Of a stretch of DNA of 20,289 bases, positions 1 to 7,197 are shown in pieces. The notes under the pieces were generated by a model that did no database searches, was not told the DNA's origin, and worked only from the letters and a program-made list of their open reading frames with translations. This DNA is from Bryobacterales bacterium (GTDB taxonomy: Bacteria > Acidobacteriota > Terriglobia > Bryobacterales > Bryobacteraceae): assembly GCA_003487005.1 (NCBI GenBank), contig DNFG01000229.1, forward strand, positions 1-20,289. Reading direction: 5' to 3'. Each line of letters starts with the position of its first letter. Positions within the stretch are counted from its first letter, which is position 1. A program made the position numbers and the translations under genes.

Positions 1-824
1 TGCGGCAGATACCGCCCTTCCACGCGCTGGATCATCGGTCGAACCTGTTGCGCCCCAGCCGTAACGGCCGTCTGGGAGCGCACAAAAACGAGCGAGGACT
101 TGCCGAGTTGGGGGACTTCCTTCACGGGCGGCGCAGCAGGCTGAGCATTCGCCTGCTTCTGCTGGCGGCTCTGATGTTCCGAGATGGCCTCTTCCCAGTT
201 GGTCACGTTGCTGGGTTGCCGCGGCGGCGCAATGTTCTGGCGGCGGTACGCCTCCATGAGTGCGGGATCGGAGAAGTTCGCCGATGCCAGATCCCTGGCC
301 GGTGAAGGTTCTGGTTTGGAGGGACCGGCCGACGGCGGGTCAGGTGGCAGCGCTGTCGCACGATTCCGCATCGTTCCGAGTAGATCCTGTTCGGTCAATT
401 CGTTCGGCTCCTCATTCGGCTGCTGGTTGACGCTCAATTGAGGAACCGCCGATCGTTGTGCGACCTCCGGATTTGCTGGGATCGATGATGGTCTTCCTAG
501 ATTGGGACTCGTTCCTCGCGGCTTCTTTGTGCTGTCAGCGTCCGTAGTGAACAGCCCGACAAATAGAAACAGGCACGCCACGCTCGCCCCGACCAGGATG
601 ACGAGCCCGCGTGTTCGCTCCGCCGACTTCAGGTCGCGGCTCTCCGGAACCGGCCCAAGGCGGGCGCGAATCCTGTCGAGCAGCGAAATCGGCTTCGCAG
701 CCTGATTCGATGGCTCGGCTTCTGTACTCTCCGACCCGGGAGACTCCGGATTGTCCGTGGTCTTGGATAGGTCGGTCGCGACATCCTCTTCGTGATCGCG
801 CTGCGGGATCTGTTCATTGGCCAT
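1..824 (-). CDS. VirB10/TrbI-like membrane protein, C-terminus cut by window edge
   Basis: The frame is open from an ATG at 822-824 to the window edge, giving about 274 residues of a longer protein. A GAGGAGG Shine-Dalgarno lies 6 nt before this ATG, and the start overlaps the end of the upstream gene by 11 nt, so translation is probably coupled. The N-terminus is polar and acidic, followed by one transmembrane helix at about residues 73-91, then a long Pro/Gln/Ala-rich stretch. The last visible part reads LVFVRSQTAVTAG, then RVEGRYLP at the edge. VirB10/TrbI proteins have this order: short cytoplasmic tail, one TM helix, proline-rich periplasmic linker, then a C-terminal beta domain that begins near a GxxLPxGTxIPA motif. 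Here the frame stops just where that domain should start, so the family call rests on architecture and on the VirB9-like neighbour. A TonB-like or other envelope-spanning protein is the main alternative. Confidence 0.6.
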   Translation of the reverse strand, partial: MANEQIPQRDHEEDVATDLSKTTDNPESPGSESTEAEPSNQAAKPISLLDRIRARLGPVPESRDLKSAERTRGLVILVGASVACLFLFVGLFTTDADSTKKPRGTSPNLGRPSSIPANPEVAQRSAVPQLSVNQQPNEEPNELTEQDLLGTMRNRATALPPDPPSAGPSKPEPSPARDLASANFSDPALMEAYRRQNIAPPRQPSNVTNWEEAISEHQSRQQKQANAQPAAPPVKEVPQLGKSSLVFVRSQTAVTAGAQQVRPMIQRVEGRYLP

Positions 825-1770
825 GGGAAGCCTCCTCACGAGTTGCTGAAACACCAAAACCAATCGGGGCCAGGGCAGGCCGGTCAACCGCTCCGCTCTC
901 GGCGACTTGCAGAAACAAGCTCTCGTGCGATTGCTTAAATCCCGGCCGTGAAAACACCACCACGCCATCCACCCGCTCCCCAGGGCCGAGCCGCCGCCGC
1001 GACAGTCGGAAGTCCTGCACCGGGAGTTGCTCGCTGGTCGTCCAACGGTCCTTGCGGATCACAGCTCCTTTCCGTGTCTTCCCGGCTAGTTGCACCTGCG
1101 GTGGCATGATCTCGATCGCGTTCGGCTGCGGGTTGACGGCCGAGAAGAGGACCATCACCGTGCGCCCCTGATCGACGACTTCGGAGACTCCCGCTCTAAC
1201 CCGATCGCCTTCGCCAGACACTGTTGGAGGCTTGCCTCCGTAAAGTGTGGGGAGTGGGGCGAGCTTCTGCTGGTTCAGGATCTCCTGAAGTGGGTCAAGG
1301 GCCTTCTCTGCATCAACAGCCTTCGGAGTCGCGAGACCAGAGACGGGTCTGAGCACGTCGGTTCTGGCGACCTCTGAGGACGTTGGAAACGCCTCGCCCA
1401 CGAGAAAACTACCGGCCGGCTTGTAGACGAGGACGAAATCCACCCTCTTCGGGCCGGTGGGATCCATCCGCAACAGAAAACTCAGTTGTCTGCCGCTCGT
1501 GGTGACAACCAGGAGGTTCGATTCGCCAGGTTGCTCAGTGACGGGTTTGACAAGGACGAGGGTTGGCTCCTTCTCGGAATGCTCCGCAAGGAACCGCTCG
1601 GGGTCACCGATGACCATTGAACTCACCGGTTCGGGAACGCGAATCGCCGTCGCAAATCGCGGCGCCACACGCACCACCTGCACTTGATCCGTCAGGTTCC
1701 GCTTGCTCACCACCGGCTCGATCTGGGCGCTGAGTGTCTGAATCGCGACGAGTAAGAGAAACGCTCTCAT
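814..1770 (-). CDS. VirB9/TrbG-like secreted protein
   Basis: 318 aa with a short signal peptide (about residues 1-15, ending in LSA). Residues 25-105 resemble the VirB9/TrbG N-terminal beta domain: a basic-hydrophobic start (VVRVAPRFATAIRVPEPV), then the conserved 'I-GDPE' turn, a 'TLVLVKP' strand and 'SNLLVVTTSGRQLSFLL'. The C-terminal half (about 195-305) is another beta-rich, Ig-like region ending in a 'LGPGERVDGVVVFSRP' turn. It is not an obvious VirB9 C-terminal domain. VirB9/TrbG proteins sit in the periplasm and form the outer part of the type IV secretion core with VirB7 and VirB10; the next gene downstream encodes a VirB10-like protein, which fits. It overlaps the transglycosylase gene by 4 nt upstream and the VirB10-like gene by 11 nt downstream. 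The N-terminal match is good but the full family assignment is tentative. Confidence 0.6.
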   Translation of the reverse strand: MRAFLLLVAIQTLSAQIEPVVSKRNLTDQVQVVRVAPRFATAIRVPEPVSSMVIGDPERFLAEHSEKEPTLVLVKPVTEQPGESNLLVVTTSGRQLSFLLRMDPTGPKRVDFVLVYKPAGSFLVGEAFPTSSEVARTDVLRPVSGLATPKAVDAEKALDPLQEILNQQKLAPLPTLYGGKPPTVSGEGDRVRAGVSEVVDQGRTVMVLFSAVNPQPNAIEIMPPQVQLAGKTRKGAVIRKDRWTTSEQLPVQDFRLSRRRLGPGERVDGVVVFSRPGFKQSHESLFLQVAESGAVDRPALAPIGFGVSATREEASHGQ

Positions 1771-2243
1771 TCAGCAGGCTCCTTTCGCTGGGTCAGCATC
1801 GACTCCCGCCGATTCCGTCGGAACAGGTAGGCGACCCGATGCGTGAAGTTCACCGTTTCCGGGTTCCGGTATCGCAGCCCGGCCTTCAGCACTCGACCGT
1901 GGCCGGCGTTGTAGGCGCCAACGACCAGACGCAGATCGCCACCGCACTCCTCCATCAAGAACGCGAGGTAGGCCACACCGCCTCGGATGTTCTCGGCCGG
2001 ATCGAATCGGTTTCCGACGCGAAAAGCTGCCGCGGTATCCGGCATCAGCTGCATCAAGCCGATAGCCCCGGCCGGCGAAACCGCGCGCGGATTCCAGTTC
2101 GACTCCGCTTCGATCACCGCCCGTACCAACTCTCTCGGTACGCCGAAGTGTCCGGCCCAGCGGTCTGCGAGAGCTACGAGAGCCGAAGTCTGGGCCCAGA
2201 CACTGCTGACGACTAACGCAATCAGGATGAACCGCCAAGTCAC
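1767..2243 (-). CDS. Lytic transglycosylase (SLT domain, VirB1-like)
   Basis: 158 aa with a signal peptide (about residues 1-17, cleavage near VWA-Q). It contains a compact SLT/goose-lysozyme-type domain: the catalytic Glu is E47 in the 'IEAESNWNPRAVSP' motif, followed by 'GAIGLMQLMP' (59-68) and 'GAYNAG' (109-114). These are the three standard SLT motifs. The enzyme cleaves the MurNAc-GlcNAc bond of peptidoglycan in the periplasm, forming 1,6-anhydro ends. At this small size, and next to VirB9- and VirB10-like genes, it probably opens the wall locally for an envelope-spanning complex, as VirB1 and the phage/plasmid transglycosylases do. It overlaps both neighbours by 4 nt. The enzyme call is very secure; the VirB1-like role is inferred from context. 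Confidence 0.92.
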   Translation of the reverse strand: MTWRFILIALVVSSVWAQTSALVALADRWAGHFGVPRELVRAVIEAESNWNPRAVSPAGAIGLMQLMPDTAAAFRVGNRFDPAENIRGGVAYLAFLMEECGGDLRLVVGAYNAGHGRVLKAGLRYRNPETVNFTHRVAYLFRRNRRESMLTQRKEPAE

Positions 2244-3178
2244 GCGACGGCCTCCTCTGGCCTTTGCGACATTGCCCGCAGGGCCTGATCGCGGTACTCA
2301 CGAGCCGTCGCGACAAGGCTGCTGAATCCGTCGCGTAGCAAGAGGCGCTTCACGTCTTCTTCGGTCTTGGCCAGGAACGGAAGCAGCACATCCCGGTCTT
2401 CCGGGCGGATCTCGGATCGTCCCAGAAGCTGCAGTGCCCGAACGAACTGAACGATCTCGTCGATTGAGGGCGGCTTGACCAGGTTGTAGCCCCGCAATGC
2501 CTGCGCAAGTCCGACCGCCTGGGCCTTCAACTCAACCGGGGCATCCACCGTTCGGATGTCGAGAATCTCGGCTTCCTTCTTCACATCGGGATGCTCGATC
2601 CGCTGGTAGAGACTTCGACGGCGCAGCGGGTCCCCAAGCCGTCGTTCCTGGTTTGAAGTCATGACAACGAACGGAACGGATTGAGCCTTCACGGTCCCCA
2701 GTTTCGGCACGGTGATCTGCCAGTCAGAGAGGATTTCGAGCAACAGCGCCTCGAACTTCTGATCAACTTTGTCGAGCTCGTCGATCAGAAGCACCACCGG
2801 CTTCGGCTGGAGCACTGCCTGCAGCAACGGCCCTTGGGTGAAGAAATCAAGGGTATGCAGTCGGGTACGGAGGCTCTCCCACTGGCGGTCGACGACCTGC
2901 GCCTGCGTCTCCAGGAACAGCCGCTGCAGGGCTTCGTCAAAGGAGCCAATCGCCTGACGCTCCGTGATCCCCTCGAAGCATTGGAGGCGAATCAACTCCG
3001 TCTGTGCCGCCGCCGCGAAGGCCTGTGCAAGGTACGTCTTGCCCGTACCGGGCGGACCTTCGATCAGAACGGGCTTCTGCATCTGCGTGGCGAGCCAGAT
3101 GATCTGGACCAAGACGGGGTCAGCAGCGTACCCAGCGATCCGCAAGCCGCATCCCACCAATTCAGGCGAGGTGAACAT
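2240..3178 (-). CDS. MoxR-type AAA+ ATPase
   Basis: 312 aa. Walker A is GPPGTGKT (41-48), Walker B is VLLIDE (129-134), sensor 1 is N176 in MTSN, and 'LGDPLRRRSLYQRIEHPD' (181-198) carries the arginine-finger region with the DPLRRRxLY signature of the MoxR/CoxD-like AAA_5 branch. The C-terminal part is the usual helical lid. MoxR ATPases are cytoplasmic chaperone-like remodelers, mostly paired with VWA-domain proteins; no VWA gene is visible here. Instead it is the first gene of an operon with envelope (type IV secretion-like) proteins, and it overlaps the transglycosylase gene by 4 nt (ATGA). It could power assembly of that complex in place of a VirB11-type ATPase, but this is a guess from context. 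The start ATG at 3178 faces a 93-bp divergent spacer that holds a perfect palindrome. Confidence 0.9.
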   Translation of the reverse strand: MFTSPELVGCGLRIAGYAADPVLVQIIWLATQMQKPVLIEGPPGTGKTYLAQAFAAAAQTELIRLQCFEGITERQAIGSFDEALQRLFLETQAQVVDRQWESLRTRLHTLDFFTQGPLLQAVLQPKPVVLLIDELDKVDQKFEALLLEILSDWQITVPKLGTVKAQSVPFVVMTSNQERRLGDPLRRRSLYQRIEHPDVKKEAEILDIRTVDAPVELKAQAVGLAQALRGYNLVKPPSIDEIVQFVRALQLLGRSEIRPEDRDVLLPFLAKTEEDVKRLLLRDGFSSLVATAREYRDQALRAMSQRPEEAVA

Positions 3179-3271
3179 GCTGGCAGTCTAGGATGCCTCG
3201 CTCTCAGCCCCAAGCGAGTTTCCCGAAACTCGTTTTGCCAAAACAGTGTCTTGCACTACGTTGAAGCCATC
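3179..3271. promoter_or_regulatory. Divergent spacer between AAA+ operon and lipoprotein/DUF362 operon
   Basis: This 93-bp gap separates two divergent operons, so it must hold both promoters. It contains a perfect 18-bp palindrome at 3215-3232 (CGAGTTTC, CC, GAAACTCG), directly followed by a second short dyad at 3232-3244 (GTTTT, GCC, AAAAC). Operators of small dimeric repressors often look like this. The first dyad is followed by TTTT on the plus strand and could be read as a weak terminator hairpin, but its position between divergent starts favours an operator. No clear -35/-10 pair was picked out. Confidence 0.45.
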
Positions 3272-3466
3272 ATGTGCAACCAAGGTCGTGCTTTTCTCCT
3301 TGCTCTTGCCTCGATTTGGCTGAGCGGCTGCGGCCTCCTTCCTCGTCCATGCGAGATGACGAACACGGGATGCCCCGCGAAGCCGGACAGGCCCGACTGC
3401 AAGTGGGAATGGCTGCTTCGTGCCCGTACTACGTCCTGTGAGTCGGACTCGGGAGGCGATCGATAA
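3272..3466 (+). CDS. Small Cys-rich lipoprotein candidate
   Basis: A 64-aa frame starting at ATG 3272. It has a classic lipoprotein signal: a positively charged start (NQGR), a hydrophobic core (AFLLALASIWL) and a lipobox LSGC with the lipidated Cys at residue 20. The mature part is about 45 aa and holds four more cysteines (C27, C34, C43, C56), so disulfides are possible. It would sit in the outer or inner membrane facing the periplasm. It ends 4 nt before the preferred start of the next gene. The RBS is weak (TTGAAG), and the longer frame that contains it upstream is antisense to the ATPase gene and not real. No family was recognised. A chance lipobox cannot be excluded. Confidence 0.4.
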   Translation: MCNQGRAFLLALASIWLSGCGLLPRPCEMTNTGCPAKPDRPDCKWEWLLRARTTSCESDSGGDR

Positions 3467-3470
3467 CACT

Positions 3471-4313
3471 ATGGACACGCCAGCCCATACTGAGCTCCGA
3501 ACGCGCACGCCGCGAACCATTGAGGAGATGGCTCTTCAGCGACTGGCCCTTCGGAAGTTCGCGCCAAACACAGGAGACCTGCTGGGCGCGCAACTCCCCT
3601 GTGGCGCCTGGTCGAACCGGCCGGTCACAGCTATACCCAACGCCTACACAACCGGCCTCGCACTCATCGCACTCGCGAACAGTCCCTGGGCTCCAGAAGT
3701 TCGATCGGCGGTGGAGCGTGGGTTCTCATGGCTCGAACGGACGCGGGGGCGCGAGGGCCACTGGCTATGGCAGTGGAAGTTCCGTCTCTTCGACCGCCAG
3801 GTGCGCTTCGACCCGAGCAAGTTCGGGTGGCCATGGGTTGAGAACACACTCAGTTGGGTAGCACCGACCTCTATCGCCCTGCTGGCATACAGGGCCTGGC
3901 ATCGGCCGTCTGAGAGAGTGCCTTCGGCACTCGCAATGCTCGAAGATCGGGCATGTTCGGCAGGCGGATGGAATGCCGGCAACGGTCATGCCTTTGGCGT
4001 AGATCTTGATCCCCACCCCGACTTCTCGGCCATGGCCCTGTGCGCGCTAAGAGCCCATGGCGAGGGCGGGTCATCTCTCGTCGAAGGAACCGCGCAGTTA
4101 CTTGGTCGGCGGCTTGAAGAGTGCGGGTCGGCATACTCGCTGGCGTGGGGTGTACTCGCGTTGCAGAGGTCGTCCGGCCGGCACTTGGGCACACTCGTAG
4201 AGTCCTTGCATCGGATCTCCGACCCTAACGCGGCAACGCTGAACACCGCGACGCTCGCGCTAACTGCCCTTGCCTTGGAGTCGCCAGCCTTCGACTTCGG
4301 AACCCGCGCATGA
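3471..4313 (+). CDS. Prenyltransferase/squalene-oxidase repeat protein
   Basis: 280 aa from ATG 3471. A GTG at 3420 (297 aa) is the alternative start and would overlap the lipoprotein frame by 47 nt. The protein has repeated alpha/alpha-toroid motifs of the prenyltransferase/squalene cyclase superfamily: 'GAWSNRP...TTGLALIALAN', then 'PWVENTLSWVAPTSIALLAYR', 'SAGGWNAGNG...HPDFSAMALCALR' and two shorter copies near the C-terminus. The DxDD acid motif of hopene cyclases is not visible, and the protein is less than half the length of a cyclase, so a cyclase activity is not supported; it is probably a binding or scaffold barrel. It overlaps the DUF362 gene by 4 nt, which argues for joint function. 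No signal peptide is apparent. Confidence 0.75.
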   Translation: MDTPAHTELRTRTPRTIEEMALQRLALRKFAPNTGDLLGAQLPCGAWSNRPVTAIPNAYTTGLALIALANSPWAPEVRSAVERGFSWLERTRGREGHWLWQWKFRLFDRQVRFDPSKFGWPWVENTLSWVAPTSIALLAYRAWHRPSERVPSALAMLEDRACSAGGWNAGNGHAFGVDLDPHPDFSAMALCALRAHGEGGSSLVEGTAQLLGRRLEECGSAYSLAWGVLALQRSSGRHLGTLVESLHRISDPNAATLNTATLALTALALESPAFDFGTRA

Positions 4314-5263
4314 CGAATCGCCGAAATGCCATCGGAGCACTGGCGCTTGCCGGAACAGGCGGGTGGGCGGTGCGTCAAAGCCTCACTCGCAGAATTCCGG
4401 CAAAGCCACGACCGCTGTCACGTGTGGCGGCGCTTCGATGCGAGTCCTACGACAAGGCTATTGAAGTTGTCTGGGATGGCCTCAAGTTGCTCGCACCGGC
4501 CGTCCGGGGGAAGTCCGTTCTCCTCAAACCGAACCTTGTCGAGTACTCGTCCACGGCACCGATCAACACCCATCCCACGGTCATCGCGGCGGCCGTGGAG
4601 GGCCTCTACCGCTTGGGCGCCGCCCAGGTGACCGTGGGCGAAGGGCCGGGTCACGTCCGCGACACCGAGCTCCTGCTGGAAGAATGTGGTCTCGGCGCGG
4701 CGCTCCGCGATGTCGGCAAAGCGACGTTCGTGGATCTCAACAACGACGAGGTCCACCGTGTGCAGACCACCACGTCACTCACCGCGCTTTCCGAACTCTG
4801 GTTGCCCAAGTCCTTGCTGACAGCTGATGTCGTGATCTCGATGCCCAAGATCAAGACCCATCATTGGGCCGGAGTGACCCTCAGCCTGAAGAACCTCTTT
4901 GGCGTGGTCCCGGGTTCGGTCTATGGCTGGCCGAAGAACGTCCTCCACTGGCAAGGAATCGACAATTCGATCGTCGAACTTGCTGCCACGATTCCGATCC
5001 ACTACGTGATCACAGACGGTATTGTGGCGATGGAGGGTAATGGGCCCTTACATGGCCCTGCAAGAAATCTGGGATGTCTCGTCTTTGCGGATGATCCGGT
5101 CGCCGCCGACGCCCTCTGTTGCGAGCTCATGGGCATTGCCCGGGAGTCGATCCGGCACTTGGTGCTGGGCACCAGACTGGGAAACCCGTTACCAGACGAC
5201 TGGCTGATGTGCGGCGAAAGATACGAAGCCCTGCGACAACGCTTTCTAGTCTGTCCACATTGA
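4310..5263 (+). CDS. DUF362 domain protein
   Basis: 317 aa. The N-terminus (NRRNAIGALALAGTGGWA) looks like a twin-arginine-type or uncleaved signal sequence. The DUF362 core follows: 'VLLKPNLVEYSSTAPINTHPTVIAAAVEGLYRLGAAQVTVGEGPG' (about 70-118), 'LTADVVISMPKIKTHHWAGVTLSLKNLFGVVPG' (about 170-202) and 'ITDGIVAMEGNGPLHGP...VFADDPVAADALCCELMGI' (about 238-277). These are the three family signatures. DUF362 proteins often carry ferredoxin-type Fe-S domains; none is present here. The biochemical role of the family is not established. It is translationally coupled (ATGA) to the prenyltransferase-repeat gene and ends the operon. Confidence 0.88.
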   Translation: MTNRRNAIGALALAGTGGWAVRQSLTRRIPAKPRPLSRVAALRCESYDKAIEVVWDGLKLLAPAVRGKSVLLKPNLVEYSSTAPINTHPTVIAAAVEGLYRLGAAQVTVGEGPGHVRDTELLLEECGLGAALRDVGKATFVDLNNDEVHRVQTTTSLTALSELWLPKSLLTADVVISMPKIKTHHWAGVTLSLKNLFGVVPGSVYGWPKNVLHWQGIDNSIVELAATIPIHYVITDGIVAMEGNGPLHGPARNLGCLVFADDPVAADALCCELMGIARESIRHLVLGTRLGNPLPDDWLMCGERYEALRQRFLVCPH

Positions 5264-5568
5264 GAGTCCCCTGAGAATTCCTCTCTTCCTTTACCAGAAC
5301 ACAACAAGAGCTAATTGGTACGGCTGACATTCCCCGGAGCGCGTCACCAGGATCAGGCGACAGAAACACGCAAGCCGACTTCACGTTCCTAATCCGGAAC
5401 GAGCAGAAATCGCTCCGAGACGTGTATTCCCGGGTGCTGCCACACATGCAGGAGATGGCCGATGAAAGAGTACAAGCCTTATTACGTGACAACGGCGGCG
5501 GCTGAGCCTTTGCCCCACTCGTGAAGCCGACGATTCAGTGCGATGAACACCAGATATACCTCATGGCA
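5264..5568. other. Intergenic stretch at left edge of the conjugation/MBL locus
   Basis: No intact gene. It lies between the ends of two convergent operons (DUF362 on plus, MBL on minus). A weak inverted repeat GAGAG/CTCTC at about 5262-5286, followed by TTCCTTT, could act as a poor terminator after the DUF362 gene. Most of the stretch is covered by the start-less open frame described separately. Confidence 0.4.
5275..5505 (+). pseudogene. Possible gene remnant, open frame with no early start
   Basis: After an in-frame TGA at 5272-5274 the plus frame stays open for 76 codons to TGA 5503-5505. Its second half reads like a real protein C-terminus (QADFTFLIRNEQKSLRDVY, then RVLPHMQEMADERVQALLRD), amphipathic and helical. 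No ATG occurs before the internal methionines near the end, and there is no RBS, so it cannot be an intact gene. It may be the tail of a gene truncated when the neighbouring 5569-11635 block was inserted. It could also be chance, because open frames of this size are common in GC-rich DNA. No family was recognised. Confidence 0.25.
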
Positions 5569-6372
5569 TCAACGTCCCTTTCGGATCGTAAAAGCCTGCC
5601 CGAGCGTCTTATCAATGACGATGTGCCCGTCCCAGCGCGTCGTCAGCACATAGCGCCAACCATCACGGGAGAAGTTCAGCCCTCGTGCATGACGATCATA
5701 GCAGTGCTGTTGAGAGTCGTGTTGGATGGGGCCATCCGAAATGACGACGATGTCCGGATGGCAGTATTGGAACACCTCCTCGCAATAGCCGTTGTCTCGG
5801 CCATGGTGCGAGGCCACGAAAACATTTACCGCCGCGAGCTGCTGGCGAAAGTCATGGTTCTCAAGCAGCGCGAGCCAGCCCGCGCGCTCAATGTCACCCG
5901 GTATGACTGCACAAAAATCACCGTACCTGACGAACGCCACGATGCTGAGATTGTTCATGTCCGAAAAGCGCGGGCCGTAGGGAAGATAGAAATAGGGAAT
6001 AGAGATGCCGGCGAGGTCGGCTTCATTCTGTACGGCTCCGAATCTGCTCTTCATCTCGAGCAAAGCAGCCATCCCCGGCGTGAGCGGGCCTTCCTGCAGC
6101 TTGAGCTGGCGGATCTCATTGACGCTGATCGAAGGGTTCGACAGCAGCCGCTCTATCGGCATCCGCGCCCGCAGATTCGCCAAATCGCTAACATGGTCGC
6201 TGTCGTAGTGGCTGACGACCAGTTGTTGCACCGCCCGCCAGTTCTGCGGTAAATAGACGGATGGTCGGAATCCGTTCGCATCGTGGCCGCAATCGAAGAG
6301 CACCAGGTTGTTGTTATCGGCCACCACCAGTGCCGCCGCGCCGTGTCCGACGTTGAAGATGTCAATTCTCAT
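5569..6372 (-). CDS. ComEC-like metallo-beta-lactamase fold protein (second MBL of the locus)
   Basis: 267 aa with an MBL-fold core like the C-terminal domain of ComEC/Rec2: 'IDIFNVGHGAAALV' (3-16), 'LVLFDCG' (23-29), the metal motif SHYDSDH (H55, D57, D59, H60), 'VIPGDIE' (D160) and 'VASHHG' (H189, H190). All metal ligands expected for an active hydrolase appear present. No signal peptide, so it is cytoplasmic. Family members include nucleases, phosphodiesterases and nucleotide hydrolases; the substrate here is unknown. It starts 8 nt after the stop of the 4-TM gene with AGGG as RBS, so the two are co-transcribed behind the WYL regulator. Its presence with another MBL protein on the divergent side suggests two related hydrolases in one defence locus. 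Confidence 0.88.
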   Translation of the reverse strand: MRIDIFNVGHGAAALVVADNNNLVLFDCGHDANGFRPSVYLPQNWRAVQQLVVSHYDSDHVSDLANLRARMPIERLLSNPSISVNEIRQLKLQEGPLTPGMAALLEMKSRFGAVQNEADLAGISIPYFYLPYGPRFSDMNNLSIVAFVRYGDFCAVIPGDIERAGWLALLENHDFRQQLAAVNVFVASHHGRDNGYCEEVFQYCHPDIVVISDGPIQHDSQQHCYDRHARGLNFSRDGWRYVLTTRWDGHIVIDKTLGQAFTIRKGR

Positions 6373-6380
6373 TTTCTGCC

Positions 6381-7154
6381 CTACCGTTCCAAAACGTCAC
6401 AAGCGCGCAGCAACGTTTCCGCGTAGGTGAATGCGGCCGTGCGGACGGTCGCTTTTGTAAAGAAGAAGAGCCATGCGGCGAGCATCGCGACGGAGACGAT
6501 CAATGATGCAGCCACATTCTCCGGTAAGCGCCAAAGTGCTCCGATATCGTTGAACGGACAAGCCGAGGTGAAAAGGATGAGCGCCTGCCGCACCAATACC
6601 CAGAGAAGGCAGCCCACCGCGATCGTCAGGCCCATGGGTTTGATGCCGAGCGCGTTTCGGCGGAAGCCATAGGAGATGTTCTCCTTGAGAAGCAGATCGA
6701 ATCTCTTGGTATCGTCTGGTCGCGTGTGGTTGAGGAGCCATCTCACTCCCGACTGATAAAGATCATCCGCCTTTTCCGGGTTCTGGGTCTCCTGCTCGCT
6801 ATCCGGAAAGGCCCGGCCAATCTTGGCGGCGAGAAACGCGTGATAGCGCAGCTTGGTTACGCTCTCGATCGTCCGGTCGCGGTGTCGTAGCAATAGGGTG
6901 CTTGGCTTGCCGCCCCACTCGCCGTATAGGCGCTCCTCAAGGCGCTTGCCAAATTCGCGACAGACACTCGTCATGAAATAGAGTCCCCCGCACGACACCA
7001 ACACGGTCAAAGTGCCGGCGAGCGCCGTCGTGGCCGGTGCATAGAGAAGCCCAAGCATGGCCAGCAACGGCAACAAGGCCAACAGCGCCGGATAGAGACG
7101 TGCCTGACGCTCGTAGGGATCGGTTACCTTCGAAACAACATCATCTATCGTCAC
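6381..7154 (-). CDS. 4-TM membrane protein of unknown function
   Basis: 257 aa if it starts at GTG 7154; an AAAGGG site lies 8 nt upstream. The longer frame from ATG 7232 would overlap the WYL gene and adds an Arg-rich extension (RSLRRPRRGR), so it is less likely. It has two hydrophobic hairpins: TM1-2 at about residues 22-63 and TM3-4 at about 175-233. Between them is a polar, helical cytoplasmic region of about 110 residues (FGKRLEERLYGEW..., DDTKRFDLLLKENISYGFRRN). No catalytic motif was recognised. Defence loci often end in membrane effectors that break the inner membrane, and this layout would fit, but that is inference from context only. It lies between the WYL regulator (43-nt gap) and the second MBL gene (8-nt gap) on the same strand. 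Confidence 0.7.
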   Translation of the reverse strand: MTIDDVVSKVTDPYERQARLYPALLALLPLLAMLGLLYAPATTALAGTLTVLVSCGGLYFMTSVCREFGKRLEERLYGEWGGKPSTLLLRHRDRTIESVTKLRYHAFLAAKIGRAFPDSEQETQNPEKADDLYQSGVRWLLNHTRPDDTKRFDLLLKENISYGFRRNALGIKPMGLTIAVGCLLWVLVRQALILFTSACPFNDIGALWRLPENVAASLIVSVAMLAAWLFFFTKATVRTAAFTYAETLLRACDVLER

Positions 7155-7197
7155 AGCCAACACCCTTTCATCTACAATTCCCGCTGGCCCCGTGGTC

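Noticed and set aside
2681..3271. Upstream part of the 261-aa plus ORF that contains the lipoprotein
   Set aside because: It is antisense to the AAA+ ATPase; only the part from ATG 3272 has lipoprotein features.
5521..6252. 243-aa plus-strand ORF over the second MBL gene
   Set aside because: Antisense shadow; the minus frame has all MBL metal motifs.
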